Counted from the first letter of the stretch, positions 51,896-62,062 are shown. The stretch: DNA of 64,000 nucleotides from Clostridium_AM tanneri (GCF_033659955.1 NZ_JARUJP010000015.1:41820-105819); one strand, 5' to 3'. The notes: generated by a model not told the origin, from the sequence alone. Translations and numbers: made by a program.

Positions 51896-53059
51896 TTGAA
51901 TGAATTTAATTATAGAAAGGAAGGTTTTAAGGAGTATCTTACCTTTTCTAAAAAGAAAGACTTTCTCCTTGAGAGCGAAAAAAATTTTGGTCCAATAACT
52001 CTATGCTTTGAAACTTATGGAAAGCTGAATGAGGATAAGAGTAACTGTATACTTATAACTCATGCTCTAACTGGTGATTCTCATCCAGCTAGGCATGCTC
52101 CAGAAGATACTGAAGGTTGGTGGGAAGATTTTGTAGGTGCTGATAAGATATTCGATACTAACAAGTATTTTATAATCTGCTCTAATATTCTAGGAGGCTG
52201 CAGCGGTTCCACAGGCCCCTCATCTATAAATCCTGAAACAGGCAAAGCTTATGGAATAACCTTCCCTATTGTTACAATAAAAGATATGGTTAATGCCCAA
52301 AAGAAAATACTAGATTACTTTAATATAAACCATCTTTTAGCTGTAGTAGGCGGTTCTATGGGTGGACTACAAGCACTTCAGTGGGCAGTATCTTATCCTG
52401 ATTTTATAGACGGAGTTATAGACTTAGCTTCACCTCTTAACCTAAGTACAGAGTCTATAGGAATAAATCACATTATGAGAAGAGCCATAATAACTGATCC
52501 TAACTGGAATAAAGGAGACTACTACCAGGCAGCAGTTCCTTTCAATGGCTTATCTATAGCAAGAATGATTGCTATGCTCACCTATCAAACTAAGGATTTA
52601 ATGAATAAAAAATTTGGAAGAAAAACTAGAAGTAATATAATAGATTTCTATCAAGGGTTTGATGCAGAATTTGAAATAGACAGTTACCTAAACTACCAAG
52701 GAAGTAAGCTTGTAAATAGATTTGATGCTAACACCTATCTTTATATAACAAGAGCAATGGATTTATTTGATTTAAAAAGAGAATACGGTTCCTATGAAGC
52801 AGCCCTTCGTAGAATAAAATCCAAGTTTCTACTAGCTTCAATCTCCTCTGATACTCTCTTCCACATAGGTGAACTTAGAAAAAGCAGAGATATACTAAGC
52901 TTAAGCGGTGTAAATTTAGAGTACCATGAAGTCCAGTCAAACTGCGGACATGATTCTTTCTTACTGGAACCAGGAAAATACGAAGAATTTTTAAAGGAGT
53001 TTTTAGATAGTATCAAAAGTAATTGGAATAACGCGGACTATAATGCTGGGAGCCTATAA
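51896..53059 (+). CDS. metX: Homoserine O-acetyltransferase
   Basis: Acetylates homoserine for MetY. An alpha/beta-hydrolase fold with the nucleophile elbow GGSMGG (Ser154), the LTGDSHPARH and SNILGGCSGSTGPSS motifs, and the NCGHDSF end with the catalytic His. I place the start at the TTG at 51896, 7 nt after GGAGGT; the longer frame would start within that site. The product is 387 residues. It lies 63 bp before hom and may share its transcript. Confidence 0.93.
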   Translation: MNEFNYRKEGFKEYLTFSKKKDFLLESEKNFGPITLCFETYGKLNEDKSNCILITHALTGDSHPARHAPEDTEGWWEDFVGADKIFDTNKYFIICSNILGGCSGSTGPSSINPETGKAYGITFPIVTIKDMVNAQKKILDYFNINHLLAVVGGSMGGLQALQWAVSYPDFIDGVIDLASPLNLSTESIGINHIMRRAIITDPNWNKGDYYQAAVPFNGLSIARMIAMLTYQTKDLMNKKFGRKTRSNIIDFYQGFDAEFEIDSYLNYQGSKLVNRFDANTYLYITRAMDLFDLKREYGSYEAALRRIKSKFLLASISSDTLFHIGELRKSRDILSLSGVNLEYHEVQSNCGHDSFLLEPGKYEEFLKEFLDSIKSNWNNADYNAGSL

Positions 53060-53122
53060 GACTTCTTTGTTTTTCGGCAAAATAAAAGTTTTATCAATAA
53101 TACTAATTAGGAGGTAGAGTTT

Positions 53123-54364
53123 ATGGCATCAATAGCAGTCCTAGGTTACGGCACAGTTGGTACAGGTATAACTGAGCTTATAACGAAGAATAGGGAAAGA
53201 TTCAAAAAAATTACCGGTGAGGAATTAAAAATATCTAGCATTCTTGTTAGAGATATAGAAAAACATAGAGAAAAAGTTTATTCTAACTTACTTACAAATA
53301 ATATAGAGGATATTTTCAGAAAATCTGTGGATATAGTAGTAGAAGTTATGGGTGGAATTGATCCCGCTTATGAATATATAAAAAGAGCATTAAAACTAAA
53401 AAAGCATGTGGTAACAGCTAATAAAGATCTTATTGCTGAACATGGCAAAGAACTTTTAGACTTAGCTGACAAAAATGGAGTAACACTTAACTTTGAAGCA
53501 AGTGTAGGTGGCGGTATTCCTATTTTAAAACCTTTAATGGAATGTCTTATCGGAAACGAAATTAAAAACATTAAAGCAATCCTAAACGGTACTACAAACT
53601 TTATACTTACGAAAATGGATAAGGAAGACCTCAGTTATGAAGATGCCCTTAAGGAAGCTCAGCAACTAGGCTTTGCAGAGGCCAATCCTGAATCAGATGT
53701 TTTAGGCTACGATGCGGCTAGAAAGCTTTCTATTCTCTCAACTATAGCTTATAATGAAAAGCTAAACTGGAGGGACATAGTCACAGAGGGCATAACTCAA
53801 ATAGATAAAGAAGACTTTAAATATGCTAGAGCACATGGATATAACATAAAACTTCTAGCTATCAGCAGCAGAGAAGAAGATAAAATTTATGCTGCTGTAA
53901 AACCTGTTATGGTAAAAAATAATTCTCAACTAGGCAAGGTAGAAAATGAACTAAATGCTATTGTATTAGAAGGCGATGCCGTTGGAAAAGTATTATTTAC
54001 AGGAAAAGGCGCCGGAATGCTTCCTACTGCCAGTTCCGTATTTGGAGATATCACCGATATCATTCAAAACAAAAATAAAAAAGTACTTAGATTTAACGAA
54101 AAGGAAGCCTCTGTACAAAAGTACTGGAATAATAGTTCCAGCTGGTTTGTAAGAATAAAAACCAAAGCTAGAATAGAGGTTATGTGCAGCATTGCCGGAG
54201 ACTTTGAAAACTGCCATATATTTTCTAAATACGCAACTAATCCCGGTGAAGTTGTTGCTCTAGTTAAATGTAAAAGTGAAGATTTCCTAAGCTCTAAAAT
54301 AAACAAACTACTGGAGCTACCTTATGTACATGAAATAAAAAGATTCTCTATTATAGAAAATTAA
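53123..54364 (+). CDS. hom: Homoserine dehydrogenase
   Basis: Reduces aspartate semialdehyde to homoserine, the substrate of MetX. 413 residues. The NAD(P)-binding start IAVLGYGTVGTG (about 4-15), the TANKDLIAEHG segment and the catalytic region NGTTNFILTKM, EAQQLGFAEANPESDV are present. A short ACT-like region (about 340-413) may bind a feedback inhibitor. AGGAGG precedes the ATG. It closes the metY-metX-hom array. Confidence 0.95.
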   Translation: MASIAVLGYGTVGTGITELITKNRERFKKITGEELKISSILVRDIEKHREKVYSNLLTNNIEDIFRKSVDIVVEVMGGIDPAYEYIKRALKLKKHVVTANKDLIAEHGKELLDLADKNGVTLNFEASVGGGIPILKPLMECLIGNEIKNIKAILNGTTNFILTKMDKEDLSYEDALKEAQQLGFAEANPESDVLGYDAARKLSILSTIAYNEKLNWRDIVTEGITQIDKEDFKYARAHGYNIKLLAISSREEDKIYAAVKPVMVKNNSQLGKVENELNAIVLEGDAVGKVLFTGKGAGMLPTASSVFGDITDIIQNKNKKVLRFNEKEASVQKYWNNSSSWFVRIKTKARIEVMCSIAGDFENCHIFSKYATNPGEVVALVKCKSEDFLSSKINKLLELPYVHEIKRFSIIEN

Positions 54365-54365
54365 G

Positions 54366-54399
54366 AAAACCCCACCTGCATTGCCAAGGTGGGGTTTTT
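54366..54399. terminator. hom terminator
   Basis: AAAACCCCACCT (54366-54377) pairs perfectly with AGGTGGGGTTTT, followed by T; also A-rich on the other side, so it can stop the converging c-di-GMP gene. Confidence 0.88.
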
Positions 54400-54412
54400 A
54401 TCATTCAGTAAA

Positions 54413-56914
54413 CTAAATCACCTCTGAATTTTCGCAAGACTCTTTTTCCATAAAAGCCTTTATGCATATCTCCACTAAGTTAGGATCAAACTGTGTTCCA
54501 GAACATCTCCTTAATTCTTTTATTGCCTCCTCAGCAGACACAGCTTTTTTATAAGGTCTTTCATGAGTCATAACATCAAAGGCATCTACTATAGTCATTA
54601 TTCTGGAAAGAAGCGGAATATCATCTCCCTTTAACTCTTTAGGATATCCAGTTCCATCATATCTTTCATGGTGGGTAAGTATTTTATAGGCAATATGCCT
54701 TAAATCAGGGTTAGAAGAAGCTATCCTGTATCCTATTTCTGAGTGAGTCTTCATAACAGCCCATTCCTCTTCAGTTAACTTGCCTTTCTTATTTAAGATT
54801 TTATCATCTATTGCAATCTTACCTATATCATGAAGCTTAGCTAACAAATATAGCTCATCCGCTTTGCTTGTACTTAAGTTTAGGAGTTCACATATCTTTA
54901 CACAATAGTTATATATACGTTCAGCATGTTCTTCTGTTTCATAACTTTTTTCCGATAGGGTCTTGCTTAGTGAAGAAATAATGCTGTTTCTTGAACTCTT
55001 GTCCTCTAACAACTTGTTCCTATACATTTTTTCTTCCGCTTTCTTAATTATATCAGCTATATCCTGTTCTCTTTTCTCTTTAGTAGCATGTCCTAGAGCT
55101 ATGTTTATATAAATCGAGCCTACTTTTCTCTTTAGACATTCGTTCTTTATCTTTAAACACATTGCCTCTGCTTCCATTTTATTTGTGTTTTCTGATATTA
55201 TTATAAATTCATCTCCACCATAACGGGACACAATTGCGTTAGAGCCGCAAACCTCTTTTAATACCTCCGCAGACTGTTTCAATAACATATCTCCTTCTTC
55301 ATGTCCAAAGGTATCATTAGTTATTTTTAATCCATTTAAATCCCCCATTATAATTGAAAGAGGCAGCCTTCCATTGCTGTTTATCTTTTCAATCATAAAT
55401 TCATAATATCCTCTATTAAAAATCCCTGTAAGCTTATCATAGTAGGTTAGGTAATTTAGCTGCTGTTCATACCTCTTTTTATCATCAATATCCGTTATTA
55501 TACCTGCCATTCTTTTAGGCTTGTCGTCTTTAGTATACTCTACAACTCTGCACTGATTTAATATCCACTTATAGTCACCCTTCTTAGTAAGAATCCTTAA
55601 TTCCATAATGTTTATACCTAAAGTTCTCCACATACTATTTTTGAAAAAACTCTGAGCGTACTCATAGTCATCCTTATGAATTACTTTTTTCCAACCTCTA
55701 ATAGATAAAGGCGCCTCCTCCTTTGAATAACCTGTAATAGACAAAAACCTTTCGTTAAGCTGTAAGGTGTCCTTTTCCATATCCCAATCCCAAAAACCTG
55801 CATTAGCACCTTCTAACACTAACTTAAGCTGCTTTTCACTTTCTGAAAGCTTTTTATTATTTAATTCGATCTTCTCCAGCATATTATTTATTTCAAAGGA
55901 TAACTTCCCAAGTTCATCTTTACCTTTAGCCTTAACTCTAGAAATCAAGCTGTTTGTTAAATCTATTTTACTAACTTCATTGCTTATAGTCTCTAAAGGT
56001 CTGACTACAAGCACCTTTAATAAGATCATAGCTAACGCAAAAAGACTTATGGTACAAACTATAAGAACGAAAACAAAGAAATGAACAGAGCTGATACTAT
56101 TATTATAAAGAGTTCTTTTAGATGTCATTTCTAAAAGGAATAGCGGTTTACCCTCTGTCCCCTTAATTATAGAGTAGGATACTATTTTATTCCTGTCTAC
56201 TTTTTCAACATAAACATTTTGTTTATTAAAATCAATTCTTTTGTTTCCTGCACTTATTATACCGTTAGAATCATTAATTTTATTTATTCTTATTTTAGAT
56301 TCTGTTACATTTTCAATTTTATTTATAATAGAGCTATTTATATATTTTCCCATAATAACAGTTCCTTCTGATGGAGAACTGAACCTTGAATCTGTTATAG
56401 GTCTTGAGGAAATAATCATAGGTTGTCCATTTACCGATATTTTATCAGATATTACGCTATGTACATCTTTGTGATTGGTTATTAACTTGCCTTTATCTTT
56501 AATATATTGTAACAAGTCCTTTGGTAATTCTTCTTCACTTTTATTTTTCAAGTCAAAGAAGGCAGAATACTTTATTTCATTGTTTTTGTCCAGAAAAATA
56601 ATTGTATTAATCTTTAAAGTGCTAAAGGTATATTCGTTTATATTAGATTGAATATATTCAGAATTACTTTTTCTCATGTATTCCAAAGTGTCATCCCAAG
56701 GTGCCCAATCTGCACTAATAGAATTTAATTCTTCGCTACTACTATCAATTAAATATTCTGCATGCTTAACTCTGCTAAACACACTTTCTTCTTCTTGATG
56801 TTTTATATCTCTTATAATATATATCCGTGTCCCCATATAGACACCTATAATTATTAATATCAAGGACATTAGCATAATACTAAAAATTTTAGTTCTAATT
56901 CTCAATATAAACAC
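54413..56914 (-). CDS. CHASE4-HAMP-PAS-GGDEF-HD-GYP c-di-GMP turnover protein
   Basis: 833 residues. An N-terminal membrane helix, a periplasmic-type CHASE4 sensor (about 35-270, ADWAPWDDT motif), a second helix (about 280-302), HAMP (about 303-355), PAS with PAC (about 370-485), a GGDEF domain with intact RYGGDEF (near residue 560), and an HD-GYP domain with HDIGK (near 695) and HHERYDGTGYP. Both the cyclase and the phosphodiesterase signatures are complete, so it may make and degrade c-di-GMP depending on signal. It is monocistronic. Confidence 0.93.
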   Translation of the reverse strand: MFILRIRTKIFSIMLMSLILIIIGVYMGTRIYIIRDIKHQEEESVFSRVKHAEYLIDSSSEELNSISADWAPWDDTLEYMRKSNSEYIQSNINEYTFSTLKINTIIFLDKNNEIKYSAFFDLKNKSEEELPKDLLQYIKDKGKLITNHKDVHSVISDKISVNGQPMIISSRPITDSRFSSPSEGTVIMGKYINSSIINKIENVTESKIRINKINDSNGIISAGNKRIDFNKQNVYVEKVDRNKIVSYSIIKGTEGKPLFLLEMTSKRTLYNNSISSVHFFVFVLIVCTISLFALAMILLKVLVVRPLETISNEVSKIDLTNSLISRVKAKGKDELGKLSFEINNMLEKIELNNKKLSESEKQLKLVLEGANAGFWDWDMEKDTLQLNERFLSITGYSKEEAPLSIRGWKKVIHKDDYEYAQSFFKNSMWRTLGINIMELRILTKKGDYKWILNQCRVVEYTKDDKPKRMAGIITDIDDKKRYEQQLNYLTYYDKLTGIFNRGYYEFMIEKINSNGRLPLSIIMGDLNGLKITNDTFGHEEGDMLLKQSAEVLKEVCGSNAIVSRYGGDEFIIISENTNKMEAEAMCLKIKNECLKRKVGSIYINIALGHATKEKREQDIADIIKKAEEKMYRNKLLEDKSSRNSIISSLSKTLSEKSYETEEHAERIYNYCVKICELLNLSTSKADELYLLAKLHDIGKIAIDDKILNKKGKLTEEEWAVMKTHSEIGYRIASSNPDLRHIAYKILTHHERYDGTGYPKELKGDDIPLLSRIMTIVDAFDVMTHERPYKKAVSAEEAIKELRRCSGTQFDPNLVEICIKAFMEKESCENSEVI

Positions 56915-57085
56915 TCCATTTACTATTATAATAAAGGGCTGATGCGTTACTTAAACTTATACCTATCTATTATATCAATTATATATTATTTTACATGAAC
57001 TTGGAATATTCTACATAAAATTAATTATATTTAATGAAAGGGTATAACATTTGGAATATTTATTATGCTTAATACATAAAATACC

Positions 57086-57129
57086 AAACAGAAAAAGCAA
57101 CATCTTAACTGATGCTGCTTTTTCTGTTT
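57086..57129 (-). terminator. Terminator of the citrate operon
   Basis: AAACAGAAAAAGCA...CATC pairs with GATG...TGCTTTTTCTGTTT over about 18 positions with one bulge on each side. It overlaps the last codons of the isocitrate dehydrogenase gene. The T-run after the stem is weak. Confidence 0.65.
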
Positions 57130-58132
57130 ATATACTCATTTTTTTAATTACCTCTTCAGTAAATTCAGTAGTTCCAGCACTGCCGCCTAAATCTTCTGTT
57201 AAACATAACCCTTCTCTTATAGTCTCTGCCAATGCCTTTTCAATTTTTTCTGCCGCCTCACTCTCTCCAATGTGGTTAAGCATCATCACTGCTGTCAAAA
57301 TAGCCGCTGATGGATTGGCTTTATTTTGGCCAGCTATATCCGGTGCTGAGCCATGGGCTGGTTCAAAAACTGCACCATCTTCTCCAATATTAGCTCCAGG
57401 CATTAGTCCAAGTCCGCCAACAAGACCAGAAGCCATATCTGAAAGAATGTCACCATATAAATTAGGCATTACAAGAACATCATAATTTTCTGGGTTTAAT
57501 ACAAGTTTCATACTCATAGCATCTACTATAACATCTTCAAATTCTATATCATTATATTCATCTGCTATGTTTTTGGCACATTTTAAGAAAAGACCGTCAG
57601 AGAGTTTCATAATATTTGCTTTATGAACCGCTGTCACTTTTTTTCTATTGTGCTTTCTGGCATAGTCAAAGGCAGCCCTTACTATTCTGTCACTAGCCTT
57701 TTTAGATATAATCTTTATGCTTTCTGCGATATCCCCGCTAACCATATGTTCTATTCCAGCATATAGATCCTCTGTATTTTCTCTAAATATAACAAGATCA
57801 ACATTATCATACCTAGACTTTACACCCTCATAGGTTTTTACCGGCCTTATATTAGAATAAAGGTTTAAAGTCTGTCTAAGTGTAACATTTACACTTCTAA
57901 AACCCTTTCCTACAGGAGTAGTGACAGGACCCTTTAAAGCAGTTTTGTTTTTCTTTATGCTATCTAGCACGTAGTCTGGAAGAGGTGTGCCGTATTCTTC
58001 TATAACAGCAGCTCCAGCTTGTACTATATCCCACTCTATTTTAACTCCTGAAGCATCTACAATTTTTCTGGCAGAAGCAGTAACTTCTGGTCCTATACCA
58101 TCTCCAGGAATAAGTGTAATTCTATGCAACAT
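57128..58132 (-). CDS. icd: Isocitrate dehydrogenase (NAD-type, IPMDH family)
   Basis: 334 residues, the compact IDH/IPMDH beta-decarboxylating fold. LIPGDGIGPEV opens the chain. VTLRQTLNLYSNIRP, VIFRENTEDLYAGIEH (isocitrate-type substrate loop), NLYGDILSDMASGLVGG and EPAHGSAPDIAG follow. The context after aconitase and Re-citrate synthase favours isocitrate over isopropylmalate. It yields 2-oxoglutarate for glutamate synthesis. Start after GGAGGGG. Confidence 0.93.
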   Translation of the reverse strand: MLHRITLIPGDGIGPEVTASARKIVDASGVKIEWDIVQAGAAVIEEYGTPLPDYVLDSIKKNKTALKGPVTTPVGKGFRSVNVTLRQTLNLYSNIRPVKTYEGVKSRYDNVDLVIFRENTEDLYAGIEHMVSGDIAESIKIISKKASDRIVRAAFDYARKHNRKKVTAVHKANIMKLSDGLFLKCAKNIADEYNDIEFEDVIVDAMSMKLVLNPENYDVLVMPNLYGDILSDMASGLVGGLGLMPGANIGEDGAVFEPAHGSAPDIAGQNKANPSAAILTAVMMLNHIGESEAAEKIEKALAETIREGLCLTEDLGGSAGTTEFTEEVIKKMSI

Positions 58133-58242
58133 AATTTCCCCTCCAAAACTTATAATTTAACTATGATAAAGCTAATGGCTTCTGGCAACAGACAGCTTTT
58201 AATTGGTTTTTCTTACTGTCCATTGCCAGCTATAAAAGTTAT

Positions 58243-60165
58243 CTAGTTATTGGCTTTGGACATATTAAGCAGTCCACCAGCTTTTATCATATCCTTTTGT
58301 CTATCAGTAATATTTAAAATCATTTGATATTCTTCATTTTTACTTTTGTTTCTAACTATAATAACCCCTGTACCTACCTGCTCTACTGCATTTTCTATTA
58401 AAAGTTCGTCTAATATATCTATTTTGTCATAATCCTCAAGATTTTTGAAAACAAGAGGCATTATGCCATTATTTATCAAGTTAGCCATATGAATTCTAGC
58501 AAAGGATTTAGCAAGTACTGCCTTTATTCCTAAATATAGCGGTGCAAGTGCAGCATGTTCTCTGCTGGAACCCTGGCCGTAATTGCTTCCCCCAACTATA
58601 AATCCTCCATTGTTTTCCTTAGCCTTTCTAGGAAAATCCTTATCAGAAGGGGTCAGACAGTACTCAGAAAGATAAGGAATATTGGATCTATAAGGTAAAA
58701 GCTTAGCATTGGAAGGCATAATATGGTCTGTAGTTATGTTATCCCCTACCTTAGTTAACACCTTTCCAGTAACCTCATTTTCCAAAGCCTTTGCTTTAGG
58801 GAAAGGCTTAATATTAGGTCCTCTAACTACCTCAACCTTTTCTCCATCTGCTGCTGGCGGAACAATTAGGTTATCATTTATAAGAAAGTCCTTTGGCATT
58901 TCTATATCAAAGGCTTCTCTCAACTCCCTAGGGTCTGTTATATAACCAGTTAGTGCAGAAGCTGCTGCAATTTCCGGACTTACTATATAAACCTTGGCAG
59001 AAGTTGTACCGGAACGTCCTTCAAAGTTTCTATTAAAGGTTCTAAGAGATACCGCATCTGTAGCAGGCGATTGTCCCATGCCTATACATGGCCCACAAGC
59101 TGATTCTAAAATTCTTGCTCCTGCTGCAATCATAGCAGCTAAGGCTCCATTCTTTGCAAGCATATTTAAAACTTGTTTTGATCCTGGTGCAATAACTAAT
59201 GACACCTTTTCATTTACAGTTTTTCCTTCTAATATTTTTGCTACCTTCATCATATCTGCATAGGAGGAGTTTGTGCAGCTTCCTATGCATACCTGATCTA
59301 CTTTTATATCTTTTAAAAAAGAAACAGCAACAACATTATCAGGACTGTGAGGACACGCAACAATAGGTTCTAACTGTGACAGATCTAGTTCTACCTCCTC
59401 ATCATATACTGCATCGTCATCAGCCTTAAGCTCTATAAAATCTTCTTCCCTGCCTTGAGCCTTTAGAAACTCATAAGTTAATTCATCACTAGGGAAAATA
59501 GATGTAGTAGCTCCAAGTTCTGCTCCCATATTTGTTATAGTAGCTCTCTGTGGTACTGATAATGTCTTAACTCCTTCTCCGCAGTATTCAAATATTCTTC
59601 CAACGCCGCCCTTTACGGTAAGTCTTCTTAAAAGCTCTAAAATTATATCTTTGGCAGAAATCCACTCTTTTAGTTTGCCCTTCAAGTTTACCTTAACTAT
59701 TTTAGGCATATTAATGTAATATTCTCCGCCTCCCATAGCTACTGCTACATCTAATCCACCAGCACCTATGGCAAGCATCCCTATTCCACCACCAGTAGGT
59801 GTGTGACTATCGGAGCCTAGGAGAGTGTCTCCTGGGACTCCAAATCTTTCTAAATTCACTTGATGACATATTCCGTTACCAGGTTTTGAAAAATATATTC
59901 CATGCTTCTTAGCTACAGTTTGAATATAAAGATGGTCATCTGCATTTTCTGGTCCTGATTGAAGTATATTATGGTCAATATAAGCAACAGACCTTTTTGT
60001 TTTAACCTTATCTATTCCTAAAGCTTCAAATTGAAGGTAAGCCATAGTTCCTGTTGAATCCTGTGTTAAAGTTTGGTCTATCTTTATAGCAATTTCCTGC
60101 CCTGCTACCATTTCTCCCTTAACTATATGATTTTTTATTATTTTTTGTGCAACATTTAGTCCCAT
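58243..60165 (-). CDS. acn: Aconitate hydratase
   Basis: Interconverts citrate and isocitrate with a 4Fe-4S cluster. 640 residues, the short monofunctional form common in clostridia. Cluster ligands are in VCIGSCTNSS and SACGPCIGMGQSP. The swivel domain contains GDNITTDHIMPSNAK and YGQGSSREHAALAP. It lies 14 bp downstream of the Re-citrate synthase gene and 110 bp upstream of icd. Confidence 0.95.
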   Translation of the reverse strand: MGLNVAQKIIKNHIVKGEMVAGQEIAIKIDQTLTQDSTGTMAYLQFEALGIDKVKTKRSVAYIDHNILQSGPENADDHLYIQTVAKKHGIYFSKPGNGICHQVNLERFGVPGDTLLGSDSHTPTGGGIGMLAIGAGGLDVAVAMGGGEYYINMPKIVKVNLKGKLKEWISAKDIILELLRRLTVKGGVGRIFEYCGEGVKTLSVPQRATITNMGAELGATTSIFPSDELTYEFLKAQGREEDFIELKADDDAVYDEEVELDLSQLEPIVACPHSPDNVVAVSFLKDIKVDQVCIGSCTNSSYADMMKVAKILEGKTVNEKVSLVIAPGSKQVLNMLAKNGALAAMIAAGARILESACGPCIGMGQSPATDAVSLRTFNRNFEGRSGTTSAKVYIVSPEIAAASALTGYITDPRELREAFDIEMPKDFLINDNLIVPPAADGEKVEVVRGPNIKPFPKAKALENEVTGKVLTKVGDNITTDHIMPSNAKLLPYRSNIPYLSEYCLTPSDKDFPRKAKENNGGFIVGGSNYGQGSSREHAALAPLYLGIKAVLAKSFARIHMANLINNGIMPLVFKNLEDYDKIDILDELLIENAVEQVGTGVIIVRNKSKNEEYQMILNITDRQKDMIKAGGLLNMSKANN

Positions 60166-60179
60166 CCCTTTTCCTCCTT

Positions 60180-61550
60180 TTAGCTAGCTCTTCCTTCTCT
60201 ATTTTCTATAACTTCAGGCATAAGCTTTTCTACCAATAGTTCTAGTTCATTATTACCGATAATTGTTGTTCTTCCATCTACGTATTGCTCATCTACCCAT
60301 TCTTTCATTTCAGCCACTCTTGGATCCTTCTTATCAATTTTGTCACTATCCTTTAGTCTATAATAAGTATTAATCCAAGCTGCAATTCCAGCAAGACCGG
60401 AGTACTCATTAACAGCAACTACTACTGGTCTTCCTAGTATTTTATCTGTGTCGAAAATATTATATATTTCTTCATCTTTAAGAATTCCATCTGCATGTAT
60501 ACCTGCTCTTGTCACATTAAACTGACTTCCAACAAAAGGAGTTCTTTCTGGTATGTTATATTTCATTTCTCTTTTAAAGTATTCCGCAAGCTCTGTTATA
60601 ACGCTCATATCCATATTCTTGGAAGTACCTTTTAGTTGGATATATTCGAATATCATGGCTTCTAGTGGGCAGTTTCCTGTTCTTTCTCCTATACCTAAAA
60701 GTGAGGTATTTATTGAAGATGCTCCGTAGAGCCATGCTGTAGTTGAGTTACTTACCACTGCATAAAAATCATTGTGTCCATGCCACTCTATCCATTCTGA
60801 TGGTACACCACAATTAGTTCTCAGTCCATGAATAAGTCCCTGAACACTTCTTGGAAGAGAAGCTCCACTATAAGGAATACCTAGTCCTAAAGTGTCACAA
60901 ACTCTTATCTTCACAGGAGTCTTATATTTCTTCGAAAGCTCCATTAAATTATTTACTAAAGGAACTACAAAACCATAGAAATCTGCTCTTGTTATATCTT
61001 CTAAATGGCATCTTGGGCGAATCCCATTATTTAAAGCTTCTTCAACTATAGAAAGATACATTTCCATAGTTTGTTCCCTTGTCTTATTTAACTTTTTAAA
61101 AATATGATAATCAGAACAGGACATAAGCATACCTGTTTCCTTTATCCCCATTTCTTTTACTAATTTAAAATCTTCTTTATTGGCCCTTATCCATGATGTA
61201 ACCTCAGGAAACTTATATCCTCTTTCCATGCAAACCTGTGCTGCTTTTCTATCTTTCTCAGTATATAGGAAAAATTCTGTTTGCTTAATTATTCCCGAAT
61301 TGTTATCCAACTTATGGAGATAATCATAAATTCTAATAATCTGCTCGGCACTATACGGCGGCATAGACTGCTGTCCATCTCTAAAGGTAGTGTCTGTAAT
61401 CCATATGTTTTCTGGCAAATCCATCGGAAGCTGAATTTGATTAAAAGTTACTTTAGGCACCTCTGAGTAAGGAAATATATTCTTATATAAATTTGGAGCT
61501 TCAATATTCTGCAATTGATATTCATAATTAAACTTTTTTGTACTATTCAT
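60180..61550 (-). CDS. Re-citrate synthase
   Basis: Condenses oxaloacetate and acetyl-CoA with Re stereochemistry; related to homocitrate and isopropylmalate synthases, not to ordinary citrate synthase. 456 residues from the ATG at 61550, 5 nt after GGGGGAGA. The HMGL-like barrel shows ITDTTFRDGQQSMPPYS (metal Asp), RPRCHLEDITRADFYG and EWHGHNDFYAVV (metal His pair). The start VPKVTFNQIQLP and overall length match the clostridial Re-citrate synthase described from C. kluyveri. The gene order with aconitase and icd confirms the role. Confidence 0.92.
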   Translation of the reverse strand: MNSTKKFNYEYQLQNIEAPNLYKNIFPYSEVPKVTFNQIQLPMDLPENIWITDTTFRDGQQSMPPYSAEQIIRIYDYLHKLDNNSGIIKQTEFFLYTEKDRKAAQVCMERGYKFPEVTSWIRANKEDFKLVKEMGIKETGMLMSCSDYHIFKKLNKTREQTMEMYLSIVEEALNNGIRPRCHLEDITRADFYGFVVPLVNNLMELSKKYKTPVKIRVCDTLGLGIPYSGASLPRSVQGLIHGLRTNCGVPSEWIEWHGHNDFYAVVSNSTTAWLYGASSINTSLLGIGERTGNCPLEAMIFEYIQLKGTSKNMDMSVITELAEYFKREMKYNIPERTPFVGSQFNVTRAGIHADGILKDEEIYNIFDTDKILGRPVVVAVNEYSGLAGIAAWINTYYRLKDSDKIDKKDPRVAEMKEWVDEQYVDGRTTIIGNNELELLVEKLMPEVIENREGRAS

Positions 61551-61587
61551 TTTATTCTCCCCCAATCATAAACAATTATTGGCTCAA

Positions 61588-61601
61588 TGTCTCCCGAGAC
61601 A
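61588..61601. promoter_or_regulatory. Perfect palindrome upstream of Re-citrate synthase
   Basis: TGTCTCCCGAGACA, 14 bp, lies 38 bp before the start codon, where a repressor would block transcription or translation. I cannot name the regulator. The remaining gap up to 62062 is very AT-rich and I see no gene in it. Confidence 0.45.
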
Positions 61602-62062
61602 GTTTTGCATGATTAAGACCTATATATTTCAAAACTATGTTAGATAGATTTACTTTTTCCTTTTTATATTTATTCTATTATATTGCATATATATTTATTT
61701 TGCTACTTAAAATTGCATATTTAAAGCATATCTACGGTTATATTTTAACACTTAAGATTTGTATTTGCAAATAAAAATCTTTAAATTATTGCAATTTTAT
61801 TTCGTCATTTTTCATAATTGAGCTTTTTATAATAAAATAGGATTTTTTTATAAGATAATTGGCACTTTACTATCTTCTGAATAGGTTAGTCTACTTTTGT
61901 AGGATAGATTTACATGAAAAAATCACTTAGAATATATAAATAATTTTAATTTTTTATTGTTAATATTAAAAATTTATATTTTTCATATTAGTTTTTTAAT
62001 TATAGAAAAGCCTAACAGGATTAAGTTTGCCTCAATTAGAGTTACATCCCTTATTTTTAGCC

